A stretch of DNA of 7,487 nt, from NCBI GenBank assembly GCA_023403375.1, contig JAEYEN010000072.1, positions 1 to 7,487 of the forward strand, given 5' to 3'. This DNA comes from Bacillota bacterium (lineage in GTDB: Bacteria; Bacillota; Clostridia; Christensenellales; Borkfalkiaceae). The notes beneath the pieces are model-generated. The model did no database searches. It saw only the letters and a program-made list of their open reading frames with translations, and had not been told where the DNA came from. The translations under genes were made by a program, and so were the position numbers. Shown here piece by piece: positions 1 to 5,341 of the stretch (its first letter is position 1; each line of letters starts with the position of its first letter).

Positions 1-904
1 TTTCTGCGGCGGTGATACCGATTTTTTCGCTTAATACTTTAAGCGGAATAATTTCGGTATTGATAACCGCTTTTTCTATTTTTATAACGGGGGTTTCGGT
101 CTGACCTTTCGCTTTTTTTACGGGGCGGAATTTTCTGTAACCCGTCTTGTTGTCGTCGAAATCGTCAACGTCCACCTGATTTTTTATAAGCGCGCGTTTA
201 TTTAACGAATGTTTTTCTTCGTACTGTCTTTCGCTGTCTTTATTCTTTTTACCGAAAGAACGCTTATCTGTGTTTCCCAACACTACGGGAGGAGCCACGT
301 AAGTTTCGCGTGGTTTTTTGAATCCGCCGTTCTGCGGACGCGAAGAATTGTCGAAAGTCTTGGGTTTGTCGCCGTTTCTCACAAACGGTTTATCGCCCGA
401 AGGTCTTGCGCCTCTCATTTCTCTCTGTCTTACGGAATCTTTCCCTTCTCTTCTAACGATAAACGAAGGACGGGCTTTCGGCACTACGAACTCTGCCTTT
501 TTAACGGGTTCCGCATTTTCGGTGGTTGTTTCCTGCGGTTTTGCGGTCGGCGCGGGAGCTTCCTTCTTTTCTTCGGGAATGGCGGCAGTTTTTGTTTCTT
601 CCGCCGCGATATTTTCGCGCTCGGATTCCTTAACTTCCGCCGTTTCTGTCTTTTCCGAAACTGCGGGAGCGATTTTTTCAGTCTTTTCTTCTTTTACTTC
701 GACCGTTTCCGCAATTTCTTTGGTTTCAGTTTCGACCGCCGATTGCGCTAACCCTTTAAGTTTTTCGTTAATCTGCACCTTAAAATTCTTAACGCCGCTT
801 TCAAAATCTTCCAAATCTTTTATAAGACCGCTGATTGTGCCGTCCGCTAAAAGTTTACTGATTTTTTTAACGTTTTCGTTCTGAACGTTTCTGTTTTCCG
901 CCAT
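1..904 (-). CDS. infB: Translation initiation factor IF-2, N-terminal 301 codons (partial, runs off left edge)
   Basis: IF-2 is the GTPase that delivers initiator tRNA to the 30S subunit and promotes subunit joining. Only its N-terminal part is present; the frame is open from the ATG at 904 to base 1. Residues 1-55 are a short predicted helical segment. About 55-135 is a Glu/Lys/Ala/Thr-rich, low-complexity acidic stretch, followed to about 275 by an Arg/Lys/Pro/Asn/Gly-rich basic linker. The last visible residues (VINTEIIPLKVLSEKIGIT) look like the start of an IF2_N domain, the helical module before the G domain. The GTPase domains lie outside the window. AGGAG at 912-916, seven bases before the ATG and overlapping the end of the upstream gene, sets the start. 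Only four bases separate the two genes, so co-translation is likely. The pre-IF2_N extension of about 280 residues is long and probably disordered. Identification rests on the IF2_N start, the linker composition and position after nusA-ylxR-ylxQ. Confidence 0.9.
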   Translation of the reverse strand, partial: MAENRNVQNENVKKISKLLADGTISGLIKDLEDFESGVKNFKVQINEKLKGLAQSAVETETKEIAETVEVKEEKTEKIAPAVSEKTETAEVKESERENIAAEETKTAAIPEEKKEAPAPTAKPQETTTENAEPVKKAEFVVPKARPSFIVRREGKDSVRQREMRGARPSGDKPFVRNGDKPKTFDNSSRPQNGGFKKPRETYVAPPVVLGNTDKRSFGKKNKDSERQYEEKHSLNKRALIKNQVDVDDFDDNKTGYRKFRPVKKAKGQTETPVIKIEKAVINTEIIPLKVLSEKIGITAAE

Positions 905-908
905 TTTG

Positions 909-1226
909 TTACTCCTCTATACCCTCGATGAAATCTGTTTCTTTTTGTTCGTAAATCGCTTGCGCTATGTTAAAATCGGTTACCGCCATTATTTTTACGT
1001 TTTCTTTATGAACGTAATCCGACAGAGGCTTGTTTTTTGTTTGCAAAAATCTCGCGCCGAGTTTTTTAGCAAGGCTTTCCGCCTGCTTTTTCGTTCCGTC
1101 GCTTGCGTCGGCGGAAACGATGATAAGGTTCGCGCGTTTTAGCGTTTCGCAGGAATTCATTCCGCATTTATATTTACCGCTTTTTATCGCAAACCCGATA
1201 AAAGTCTGAGCCTTAGTGTTTGTCAA
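909..1226 (-). CDS. ylxQ: L7Ae/L30e-family small RNA-binding protein (YlxQ-type)
   Basis: This 105-residue protein has the L7Ae fold pattern: an N-terminal segment (FIGFAIKSGKYKCGMNS, residues 9-25) matching the 'glGlarrAgklvsG' region of YlxQ, then RANLIIVSADAS (31-42), where family members carry a hydrophobic strand followed by D-A-S, and a C-terminal VKIMAVTDFNIAQAI (77-91). Family members bind kink-turn-like RNA; YlxQ itself has no firmly established cellular role. Its place between ylxR and infB is conserved in Bacillota. The start is a TTG at 1224-1226, chosen because AGGAG at 1234-1238 lies seven bases upstream and the next downstream Met would delete the first conserved segment. The first 14 bases overlap the 3' end of ylxR in another frame, suggesting translational coupling. 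The stop (909-911) lies four bases before the infB start. Family call is firm; RNA target is unknown. Confidence 0.88.
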   Translation of the reverse strand: MTNTKAQTFIGFAIKSGKYKCGMNSCETLKRANLIIVSADASDGTKKQAESLAKKLGARFLQTKNKPLSDYVHKENVKIMAVTDFNIAQAIYEQKETDFIEGIEE

Positions 1227-1479
1227 AAAAGTTCTCCTCTATTTTTTGATATACTTCCTCTTTCGCTTCGCACGAAAAAACGCGGTTGATAAGTTTCTGT
1301 TTTCTTAACTTCTTTATACACTCGCCGTCGTTACAGACGTATGCGCCCCTGCCGTTTTTCTTGCCCGTAAAATCAAGTTCTATATTTCCGTCAGGCGACT
1401 TTACTATCCTGATCAATTCTTTTTTTGGTTTCATCTGCCTGCACGCTATACACATGCGCTGTGGCACTTTCTTTTCCAT
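1213..1479 (-). CDS. ylxR: YlxR family (DUF448) RNA-binding/regulatory protein
   Basis: This 88-residue protein carries the YlxR signature: RMCIACRQMKPKKELIRIV (8-26), a PDG turn followed by a strand, and GRGAYVC (43-49). These are diagnostic of the DUF448 fold, a small basic protein next to nusA. Family members have been described as nucleic-acid-binding and, in Bacillus, YlxR has been reported as a transcriptional regulator; here that role is inferred. Four cysteines (C10, C13, C49, C54) form two spaced pairs, so a bound metal is possible, though unproven. The C-terminal half is Lys-rich. The ATG at 1479 is preceded by GGAAAGGA, whose nearer AGGA is only two bases from the start, weaker than the sites of its neighbours. 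Its 3' end overlaps the L7Ae gene by 14 bases. It is separated from nusA by an unusual 212-base repeat-containing spacer. Confidence 0.92.
   Translation of the reverse strand: MEKKVPQRMCIACRQMKPKKELIRIVKSPDGNIELDFTGKKNGRGAYVCNDGECIKKLRKQKLINRVFSCEAKEEVYQKIEENFFDKH
1234..1238 (-). promoter_or_regulatory. Ribosome binding site fixing the TTG start of the L7Ae gene
   Basis: AGGAG on the minus strand, inside the end of ylxR, followed by seven bases and then TTG. It decides the start: no ATG or GTG with comparable spacing lies in this frame, and the encoded protein matches YlxQ from its first residues. Confidence 0.75.
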
Positions 1480-1558
1480 AATCCTTTCCGTCCGTTTTTA
1501 TTTTCGCCGAATTTTATATTTTTTGTTTCTCGACGCGGTTAAGCCTGTACTTTGCCGT

Positions 1559-1686
1559 TTATCCGTTTAACCGATTAAATGATTATTGATTGCCTGAAAG
1601 TTTGATTACACGTTTATCGGACGATTATCCGAGAACCCGATTATCCGACTATCCGAAAAAACTTGGTTTTTTATCCGAAAATCCGA
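1559..1686 (-). repeat. Degenerate 8-bp tandem repeat (TCGGATAA) just after nusA
   Basis: On the + strand the unit reads TTATCCGA. Four units are directly abutted: TTATCCGA (1625-1632), GAACCCGA (1633-1640), TTATCCGA (1641-1648) and CTATCCGA (1649-1656). After a 14-base AT-rich insert come TTATCCGA (1671-1678) and AAATCCGA (1679-1686), ending five bases from the nusA stop codon. Looser copies lie at 1559-1565 and 1567-1574. The period is not a multiple of three, so it is not a broken coding extension. It fills most of the nusA-ylxR spacer, which in related operons is usually very short. The function is unknown; replication slippage is the simplest origin. Confidence 0.75.
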
Positions 1687-1691
1687 TTCGA

Positions 1692-2783
1692 TTATTCTTC
1701 GGGAACAGCCGTTTCGTCCGAAACGCTTTCGCCGAATTCTTCCAGAGCGGCGCTTTCGCTCTTAACGTCTATTTTCCAGCCGGTAAGACGAACGGCAAGT
1801 CTTGCGTTCTGACCGCTTCTGCCGATTGCGAGAGAAAGTTTATCGTCGGGAACGATAGCCATAGCGTTGTTCTCGCCTTCCATTTCAACTACTTTGATTA
1901 CTCTTGCGGGGGAAAGCGCTCTCGAAATGAATTCAAGCGGGTTTTCGCACCATTCTATAATGTCTATTTTTTCGCCGCCGAGTTCCGCAACTATTGCGTT
2001 AACTCTCGAACCTTTGTTACCTACGCAAGCGCCTACCGCGTCGATTTGCGGGTCTTCGCTGTAAATGGCGATTTTAGTTCTTTGTCCCGCTTCTCTCGCT
2101 ATGCTTTTAATGGTAACCAAGCCCTGTTTGATTTCGGGAACTTCGTTTTCAAAAAGGCGTTTTACAAGTCCGCCGGAACTTCTCGATACGACTATCTGCG
2201 CCGTTCTGCCGATATTCTTAACGCGTTTAACGAAAACGTTGAGTTTTTGATTTACTTCGTATTTTTCTCCCGGAACCTGGTCTCTGGGTCCCATAACGCC
2301 TTCGATTTCTTTCCCGCCGATTTCGACGTAAACGTTACCGTCTTCTATTCTGCGAACGGTGCAAGCCATAAGTTCGCCTTCTTTATCTTCAAACTCGCTT
2401 ACGGTGTTGTTGCGTTCTATCTCGCGCAGTTTTTGCATAATAACCTGTTTTGCGGTCTGCGCGGCGATTCTGCCGAAGTTCTTAGGAAATATTTCCGTAG
2501 AAATAACGTCGCCAGCCTTGTAAGATTTTTTGATGAGCGCGGCGTCTTCCACGCTTATCTCTTTTTCGGGGTCGGTAACTTCTTCGACTACGTTCTTGGT
2601 GCTGTAAAATTTAATCGTCTTTTTTTCGGGATTTAATTTTACCGCTATGCCGCTTGCGTCGCCCGTGGACTTTTTGTAAGCGAATACCAATGCGTTTTCA
2701 AGCGCGTCGATAAATACCTGCTGCGATATTCCTTTTTCTCTTTCGAGGTCTTCGAGTGCCAGAAAGAAATCCTGATTTATCAT
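1692..2783 (-). CDS. nusA: Transcription elongation/termination factor NusA
   Basis: NusA binds RNA polymerase and nascent RNA, stimulates pausing and intrinsic termination, and takes part in antitermination complexes. The 363 residues cover the RNA polymerase-binding N-terminal domain (about 1-130), an S1 domain (about 135-200, MACTVRRIEDGNVYVEIGG), KH1 (about 230-285, with GACVGNKGSRVNAIVAELGG and GEKIDIIEW) and KH2 (about 305-345, with DDKLSLAIGRSGQNARLAVR). Both KH loops, GNKG (255-258) and GRSG (321-324), are intact. There are no C-terminal acidic repeats, as in Bacillota; the tail is a short acidic stretch ending in VPEE. AGGAG at 2791-2795 is seven bases before the ATG. The gene follows rimP after a 159-base A-rich spacer. 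It is probably transcribed from the rimP promoter and so lies under the leader terminator, giving a possible feedback loop by its own product. Confidence 0.98.
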   Translation of the reverse strand: MINQDFFLALEDLEREKGISQQVFIDALENALVFAYKKSTGDASGIAVKLNPEKKTIKFYSTKNVVEEVTDPEKEISVEDAALIKKSYKAGDVISTEIFPKNFGRIAAQTAKQVIMQKLREIERNNTVSEFEDKEGELMACTVRRIEDGNVYVEIGGKEIEGVMGPRDQVPGEKYEVNQKLNVFVKRVKNIGRTAQIVVSRSSGGLVKRLFENEVPEIKQGLVTIKSIAREAGQRTKIAIYSEDPQIDAVGACVGNKGSRVNAIVAELGGEKIDIIEWCENPLEFISRALSPARVIKVVEMEGENNAMAIVPDDKLSLAIGRSGQNARLAVRLTGWKIDVKSESAALEEFGESVSDETAVPEE

Positions 2784-2942
2784 TTTCGTTCTCCTATAAA
2801 AATTATGTAAAAATTTTTTATTTGCTTTTTGATTTTATTTTTTGATTATTTGTTTTTTGCTTTTTACTATTGCGTTTTACTGCGTTTTCCGTAATTATGT
2901 TTTTATTTATTTGCCTTGCTTTAAGATATAGTTTTCTTTGTT
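2784..2942 (-). other. A-rich rimP-nusA spacer with short drifting direct repeats
   Basis: On the coding strand this 159-base spacer is strongly A-rich and T-poor away from its end. It contains repeated short words: AAAAAGCAAA twice, TCAAAAAATAAAA/ATCAAAAAGC, and GTAAAACGCA next to GGAAAACGCA. I see no open frame, no GC-rich hairpin and no convincing -35/-10 pair. The only clear signal is the nusA ribosome binding site at 2791-2795. Such a long spacer is uncommon in this operon. It could be an unstructured ribosome-loading leader or a simple slippage product. Confidence 0.6.
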
Positions 2943-3407
2943 CTATTCAAAGTCTATATATTCGTTCATCTTTACAAGGTTTTTCATATCGACGGTAAAA
3001 GTGTTTTTCTCGTCTACTTTAACGGTTACGGACTTTTTGTCGTAGGATAAAAGCACGCCGTCGTACATTTTTTTACCCTTAACCGAGTTAAGAAGTTTTA
3101 TCTCTACTTTTTTTCCGATATGAGAAATAAAATCTTCGTCGGTAATGAACGCCCAGTCTATTCCTTTGCTGGAAACGTTAAGCGTATACGGAAGTCCGAA
3201 AGTGGGGTCGAACTCGTCTAATTTTTCGGTTACCGCGTTATGGAATTTTTCGCACGTATCAAGGTCCACTCCGCCGTCTTTATCGATATACACGTTAAGT
3301 TCGGGATTTTTGCCCTGTTTGAACTCCACGCGATAGAGTTTAACGCCCGTTTCAATCGCAAAAGGCGTTAAAAATTCCGCTATCTCTTCGTTAGATTTTA
3401 CTTTCAC
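2943..3407 (-). CDS. rimP: Ribosome maturation factor RimP
   Basis: RimP (YlxS in Bacillus) assists late assembly of the 30S subunit. The 154 residues show both domains: an N-terminal alpha/beta domain (about 1-85; LYRVEFKQGKNPELNVYIDKDGGVDLDTCEKFHNAVTEKLDE spans the core and is contiguous in the translation) and a C-terminal SH3-like domain (about 86-154, with HIGKKVEIKL and YDGVLLSYDKKSVTV). Length is typical. The start is GTG at 3405-3407, preceded by AGGAG at 3414-3418 with a six-base spacer. At the domain junction the common SSPGLDRPL-type sequence is replaced by SSKGIDWAF, a noticeable divergence, but the fold pattern continues on both sides. It is the first gene after the strong promoter and the leader terminator, and position before nusA confirms the call. 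Confidence 0.95.
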   Translation of the reverse strand: MKVKSNEEIAEFLTPFAIETGVKLYRVEFKQGKNPELNVYIDKDGGVDLDTCEKFHNAVTEKLDEFDPTFGLPYTLNVSSKGIDWAFITDEDFISHIGKKVEIKLLNSVKGKKMYDGVLLSYDKKSVTVKVDEKNTFTVDMKNLVKMNEYIDFE

Positions 3408-3501
3408 TTTTTACTCCTTGATTTTTAAGACCGTAAAGCCTTAAATCAACAAATCGGTTTCGGCACAATGCTTATGCAAAAGCCGTGATTTTACGCCTTA
3501 C

Positions 3502-3534
3502 AAAAAGATATGAGAACGGCAAACCGTTCTCATA
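3502..3534 (-). terminator. Leader terminator/attenuator upstream of rimP-nusA
   Basis: A perfect 11-bp stem (TATGAGAACGG, loop TTTG, CCGTTCTCATA on the minus strand; arms at 3524-3534 and 3509-3519) is followed by TCTTTTTG. This is an intrinsic terminator whose U-tract is interrupted by a C near the stem. It lies about 20 bases after the predicted start site and about 95 bases before the rimP GTG, so it would release a roughly 54-nt RNA. It would also stop readthrough from the exonuclease gene, which has no other evident terminator. The hexamers TTACGC (3541-3546) and GCGTAA (3491-3496), in minus-strand sense, flank the hairpin and could pair around it; they do not compete with it. Confidence 0.8.
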
Positions 3535-3561
3535 AGTCAAGCGTAACTATTCAGTAACTAA

Positions 3562-3590
3562 ATATTAGCATATATAAAGATATTATGCAA
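3562..3590 (-). promoter_or_regulatory. Sigma-A type extended -10 promoter for the rimP-nusA-infB operon
   Basis: On the minus strand TTGCAT (3585-3590) is followed by a 17-base spacer and TAATAT (3562-3567), with TG one base before the -10, which makes an extended -10 element. The predicted start is near 3555. It is the best promoter match in the exonuclease-rimP gap and is correctly oriented. A leader of about 148 bases to the rimP start results, containing the terminator hairpin. Confidence 0.72.
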
Positions 3591-3669
3591 GCGTTTTTTA
3601 TCAATTAGTAAGTTTTTAAATAATTTTTTTATATTTTCAAACAAAAACCGCGTTAAAAACATATATATG

Positions 3670-3703
3670 TCCGTTGTATGTCCGTTTATACGTCGGTTGT
3701 ATG
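3670..3703. repeat. Three imperfect 11-12-bp tandem units downstream of the exonuclease gene
   Basis: On the + strand the units are TCCGTTGTATG (3670-3680), TCCGTTTATACG (3681-3692) and TCGGTTGTATG (3693-3703). They abut without spacers and differ by one to three changes. They resemble in character, though not in sequence, the 8-bp array after nusA. No function is visible. Confidence 0.6.
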
Positions 3704-3796
3704 CGCTGATAAACCCGATATGCTCGTTTAAATGCTCGCTCTTCGCCCGTTCCGTGCGGGGTCAGTTTGTGTAGAAAACCCTGATGGAAAACCCGA

Positions 3797-5341
3797 TTAT
3801 GCTCTTTTTCCTTCTTTGTTTTCTTTTATCTTTTCGATTTCCAGAAACACTTCGGCTGTGGTTTTAGCGTCGTCCAGCGCGCGGTGATGATTAAAGCAAA
3901 TAGAAAAATATTCGGCAAGCGCGTCAAGGTTGTTGTGTTTTAACTGCGGCAGATACTTTCTGCTGAGTTCAACGGTGTCCAGAACTTTGTTGTTCACTTC
4001 GTATTCTTCTCTCGCCGCGAATTTTTTAATAAACTTCACGTCGAACTCGGCGTTATGCGCAATGATAATTGCGCCGTCTATAAACTTCATAAAGTCGGGA
4101 ATGACCGCCGAGATTTCGGGTGCGTTTTTAACCATTTCGGGAGTAATGCCGGTAAGCGCGATGATTTTTTCGGTAAGGTCGTGTTCGGGTTTGACAAGCG
4201 TTGCGAACTCTTCCGTTATAACGCCCTTTTTTATTTTAACCGCGCCTATCTCTGTTATACTGTTATTCATAACGTCAAGTCCCGTGGTTTCAAGGTCGAA
4301 AACCACGTAATCGTTTTTAACAAACTCGTCCGAAAAAACGTATTCTTCGTCGAACACGGTGTTAACTTTAATCGTTTCCGCTTTTTTGGGGAAAATCGTT
4401 TTATACTCGGGCGGCGCGGTCTTTTTGAATTTTTCCTGTTTGACAAAATCTTTGGGGAAAACGCAACGATTGATTTTATCTATCGTGAAAGAGTGTTTTC
4501 CGTTATAGTCGCCTATATTTCCGCACGCAATAATCTCGTCCCCTTCTTTCAAAGCGCGGATTTTATCGAGAGTTCTCGCCTTGGAAAAATACACTCCGCT
4601 GGTTTTACCCGTAGTATCGTCTAAATGTATAACGAAAAAGGGTTTGCCGTTTTTTGTTTCGCGCTCGGTTATTTCCGTGATGGTGCCGGCTATCGTTACG
4701 TTGCCGCAAAGCGCGTCTTCTATGTAGACCGCAAGCGTGCCCATGGCGGGGTCGTCTATCGGATATACGTCCGATACCTTTATTGTTCTCCGTTCCACCT
4801 TTTCAAGCTGACTCTCATATACTTCGTCGTTCAATAAAGAGATGCTTTGGTCGGGCGCTTTTTCCTCGGTTACGCCGACAAAGTCCGAACAGAATTTTTT
4901 GCTCAGATACTCGTTTATTTTAAACAGCACGCCGCTTTTTTCTATGTAGTTTATACAATCCGCAGTCATTTTTAGCGTATATTTTATAAGCCCTTCTCCA
5001 CACTTACTTGCGCGGACGTCCCCCCTTGTGAAAAAGGCGGTAAGCGACGGATAAAAAGAATTTACGTACTTAAAAATCTCGTTTTCGATAAGTTCGGGGT
5101 CGGAAACGATTTTATTAAAATACACGTTGACTTTTTCAAACAGCGGAGAAGTGTTTTTTCTCGCCAGCGCCCACGCTTTTTTCATAAGCGCGTCGTCGAT
5201 AAAATTCTCGCTGATGAAAGTATATTTTATCCTTTTTTCTTTTTTGTTTATTTCTACCGATGATAATCTTGCGTTTTTAAGTTTAGGGTCTAACCCGTTT
5301 ATCTCTTCTAAAAACGCATTCGGGTTTATCGACGAATACAT
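3797..5341 (-). CDS. PolC-like protein lacking PHP and polymerase domains: N-terminal region, OB fold and DEDDh 3'-5' exonuclease
   Basis: The 514 residues fall into three parts. Residues 1-180 resemble the PolC N-terminal region. An OB fold lies at about 212-296 (VTIAGTITEI, FFVIHLDDTTGKTSGVYF, LKEGDEIIACGNIGDYNG). A complete DEDDh exonuclease spans about 343-505: D349 and E351 in VFDLETTGL, D434 in AHNAEFD, H486 and D491 in HHRALDDA. The protein should hydrolyse DNA 3' ends. It occupies the polC locus (after ispG, before rimP), where Bacillota usually encode a replicase of about 1,400 residues. In PolC the exonuclease is inserted inside the PHP domain; here about 45 residues join OB to exonuclease, with no PHP sequence before it and none after it, and no polymerase core. 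The start at 5341 overlaps ispG by 16 bases, with GGAGAG eight bases upstream inside ispG. No frameshift is visible, so this looks like a stable short form. It could be a repair exonuclease or a PolC partner; a full polymerase must be encoded elsewhere. Confidence 0.85.
   Translation of the reverse strand: MYSSINPNAFLEEINGLDPKLKNARLSSVEINKKEKRIKYTFISENFIDDALMKKAWALARKNTSPLFEKVNVYFNKIVSDPELIENEIFKYVNSFYPSLTAFFTRGDVRASKCGEGLIKYTLKMTADCINYIEKSGVLFKINEYLSKKFCSDFVGVTEEKAPDQSISLLNDEVYESQLEKVERRTIKVSDVYPIDDPAMGTLAVYIEDALCGNVTIAGTITEITERETKNGKPFFVIHLDDTTGKTSGVYFSKARTLDKIRALKEGDEIIACGNIGDYNGKHSFTIDKINRCVFPKDFVKQEKFKKTAPPEYKTIFPKKAETIKVNTVFDEEYVFSDEFVKNDYVVFDLETTGLDVMNNSITEIGAVKIKKGVITEEFATLVKPEHDLTEKIIALTGITPEMVKNAPEISAVIPDFMKFIDGAIIIAHNAEFDVKFIKKFAAREEYEVNNKVLDTVELSRKYLPQLKHNNLDALAEYFSICFNHHRALDDAKTTAEVFLEIEKIKENKEGKRA

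Larger units (their letters stand above)
3408..3796. other. 389-bp gene-free region: rimP operon control region plus degenerate repeats
   Basis: No coding frame on either strand is supported. From the exonuclease stop leftwards it holds: a stretch with partial repeats of CGGGTTTTC and CGAGCAT (about 3720-3796); three imperfect 11-12-base units (3670-3703); an AT-rich block (about 3595-3660); the minus-strand promoter (3562-3590); an intrinsic terminator (3502-3534); and about 95 bases of rimP leader. I see no PHP- or polymerase-like sequence here, so the missing part of PolC is not present as a decayed remnant that can be recognised by eye. Confidence 0.7.

Noticed and set aside
1657..1670. 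A-run and T-run inverted repeat inside the post-nusA array, considered as a terminator
   Set aside because: The stem is almost purely A:T with a single G:C pair, too weak for a terminator, and ylxR-infB downstream need readthrough unless another promoter exists.
1590..2636. A 348-codon open frame on the + strand opposite nusA
   Set aside because: It is the antisense shadow of a clearly real nusA; its protein is rich in Phe, Tyr and Asn with no domain pattern. The same applies to other + strand frames opposite ispG, the exonuclease gene and infB.
3455..3526. AAACCG/CGGTTT complementarity between the leader hairpin and downstream leader, considered as an antiterminator
   Set aside because: The downstream partner is transcribed after the termination point, so it cannot prevent termination; six pairs are also weak.
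3659..3670. Perfect 12-bp palindrome ACATATATATGT, followed by T-rich sequence on the minus strand
   Set aside because: An alternating A/T palindrome is easily found by chance in AT-rich gaps, and the stem is too weak to terminate transcription.
3747..3764. Small CCCG/CGGG hairpin after the PolC-like gene, considered as its terminator
   Set aside because: Only four strong pairs and no U-tract follow it on the minus strand.
3408..3796. Possible riboswitch, tRNA or CRISPR in the rimP upstream region
   Set aside because: No cloverleaf, no conserved riboswitch core recognisable by eye, and the repeats are only 11-12 bp with no spacers.
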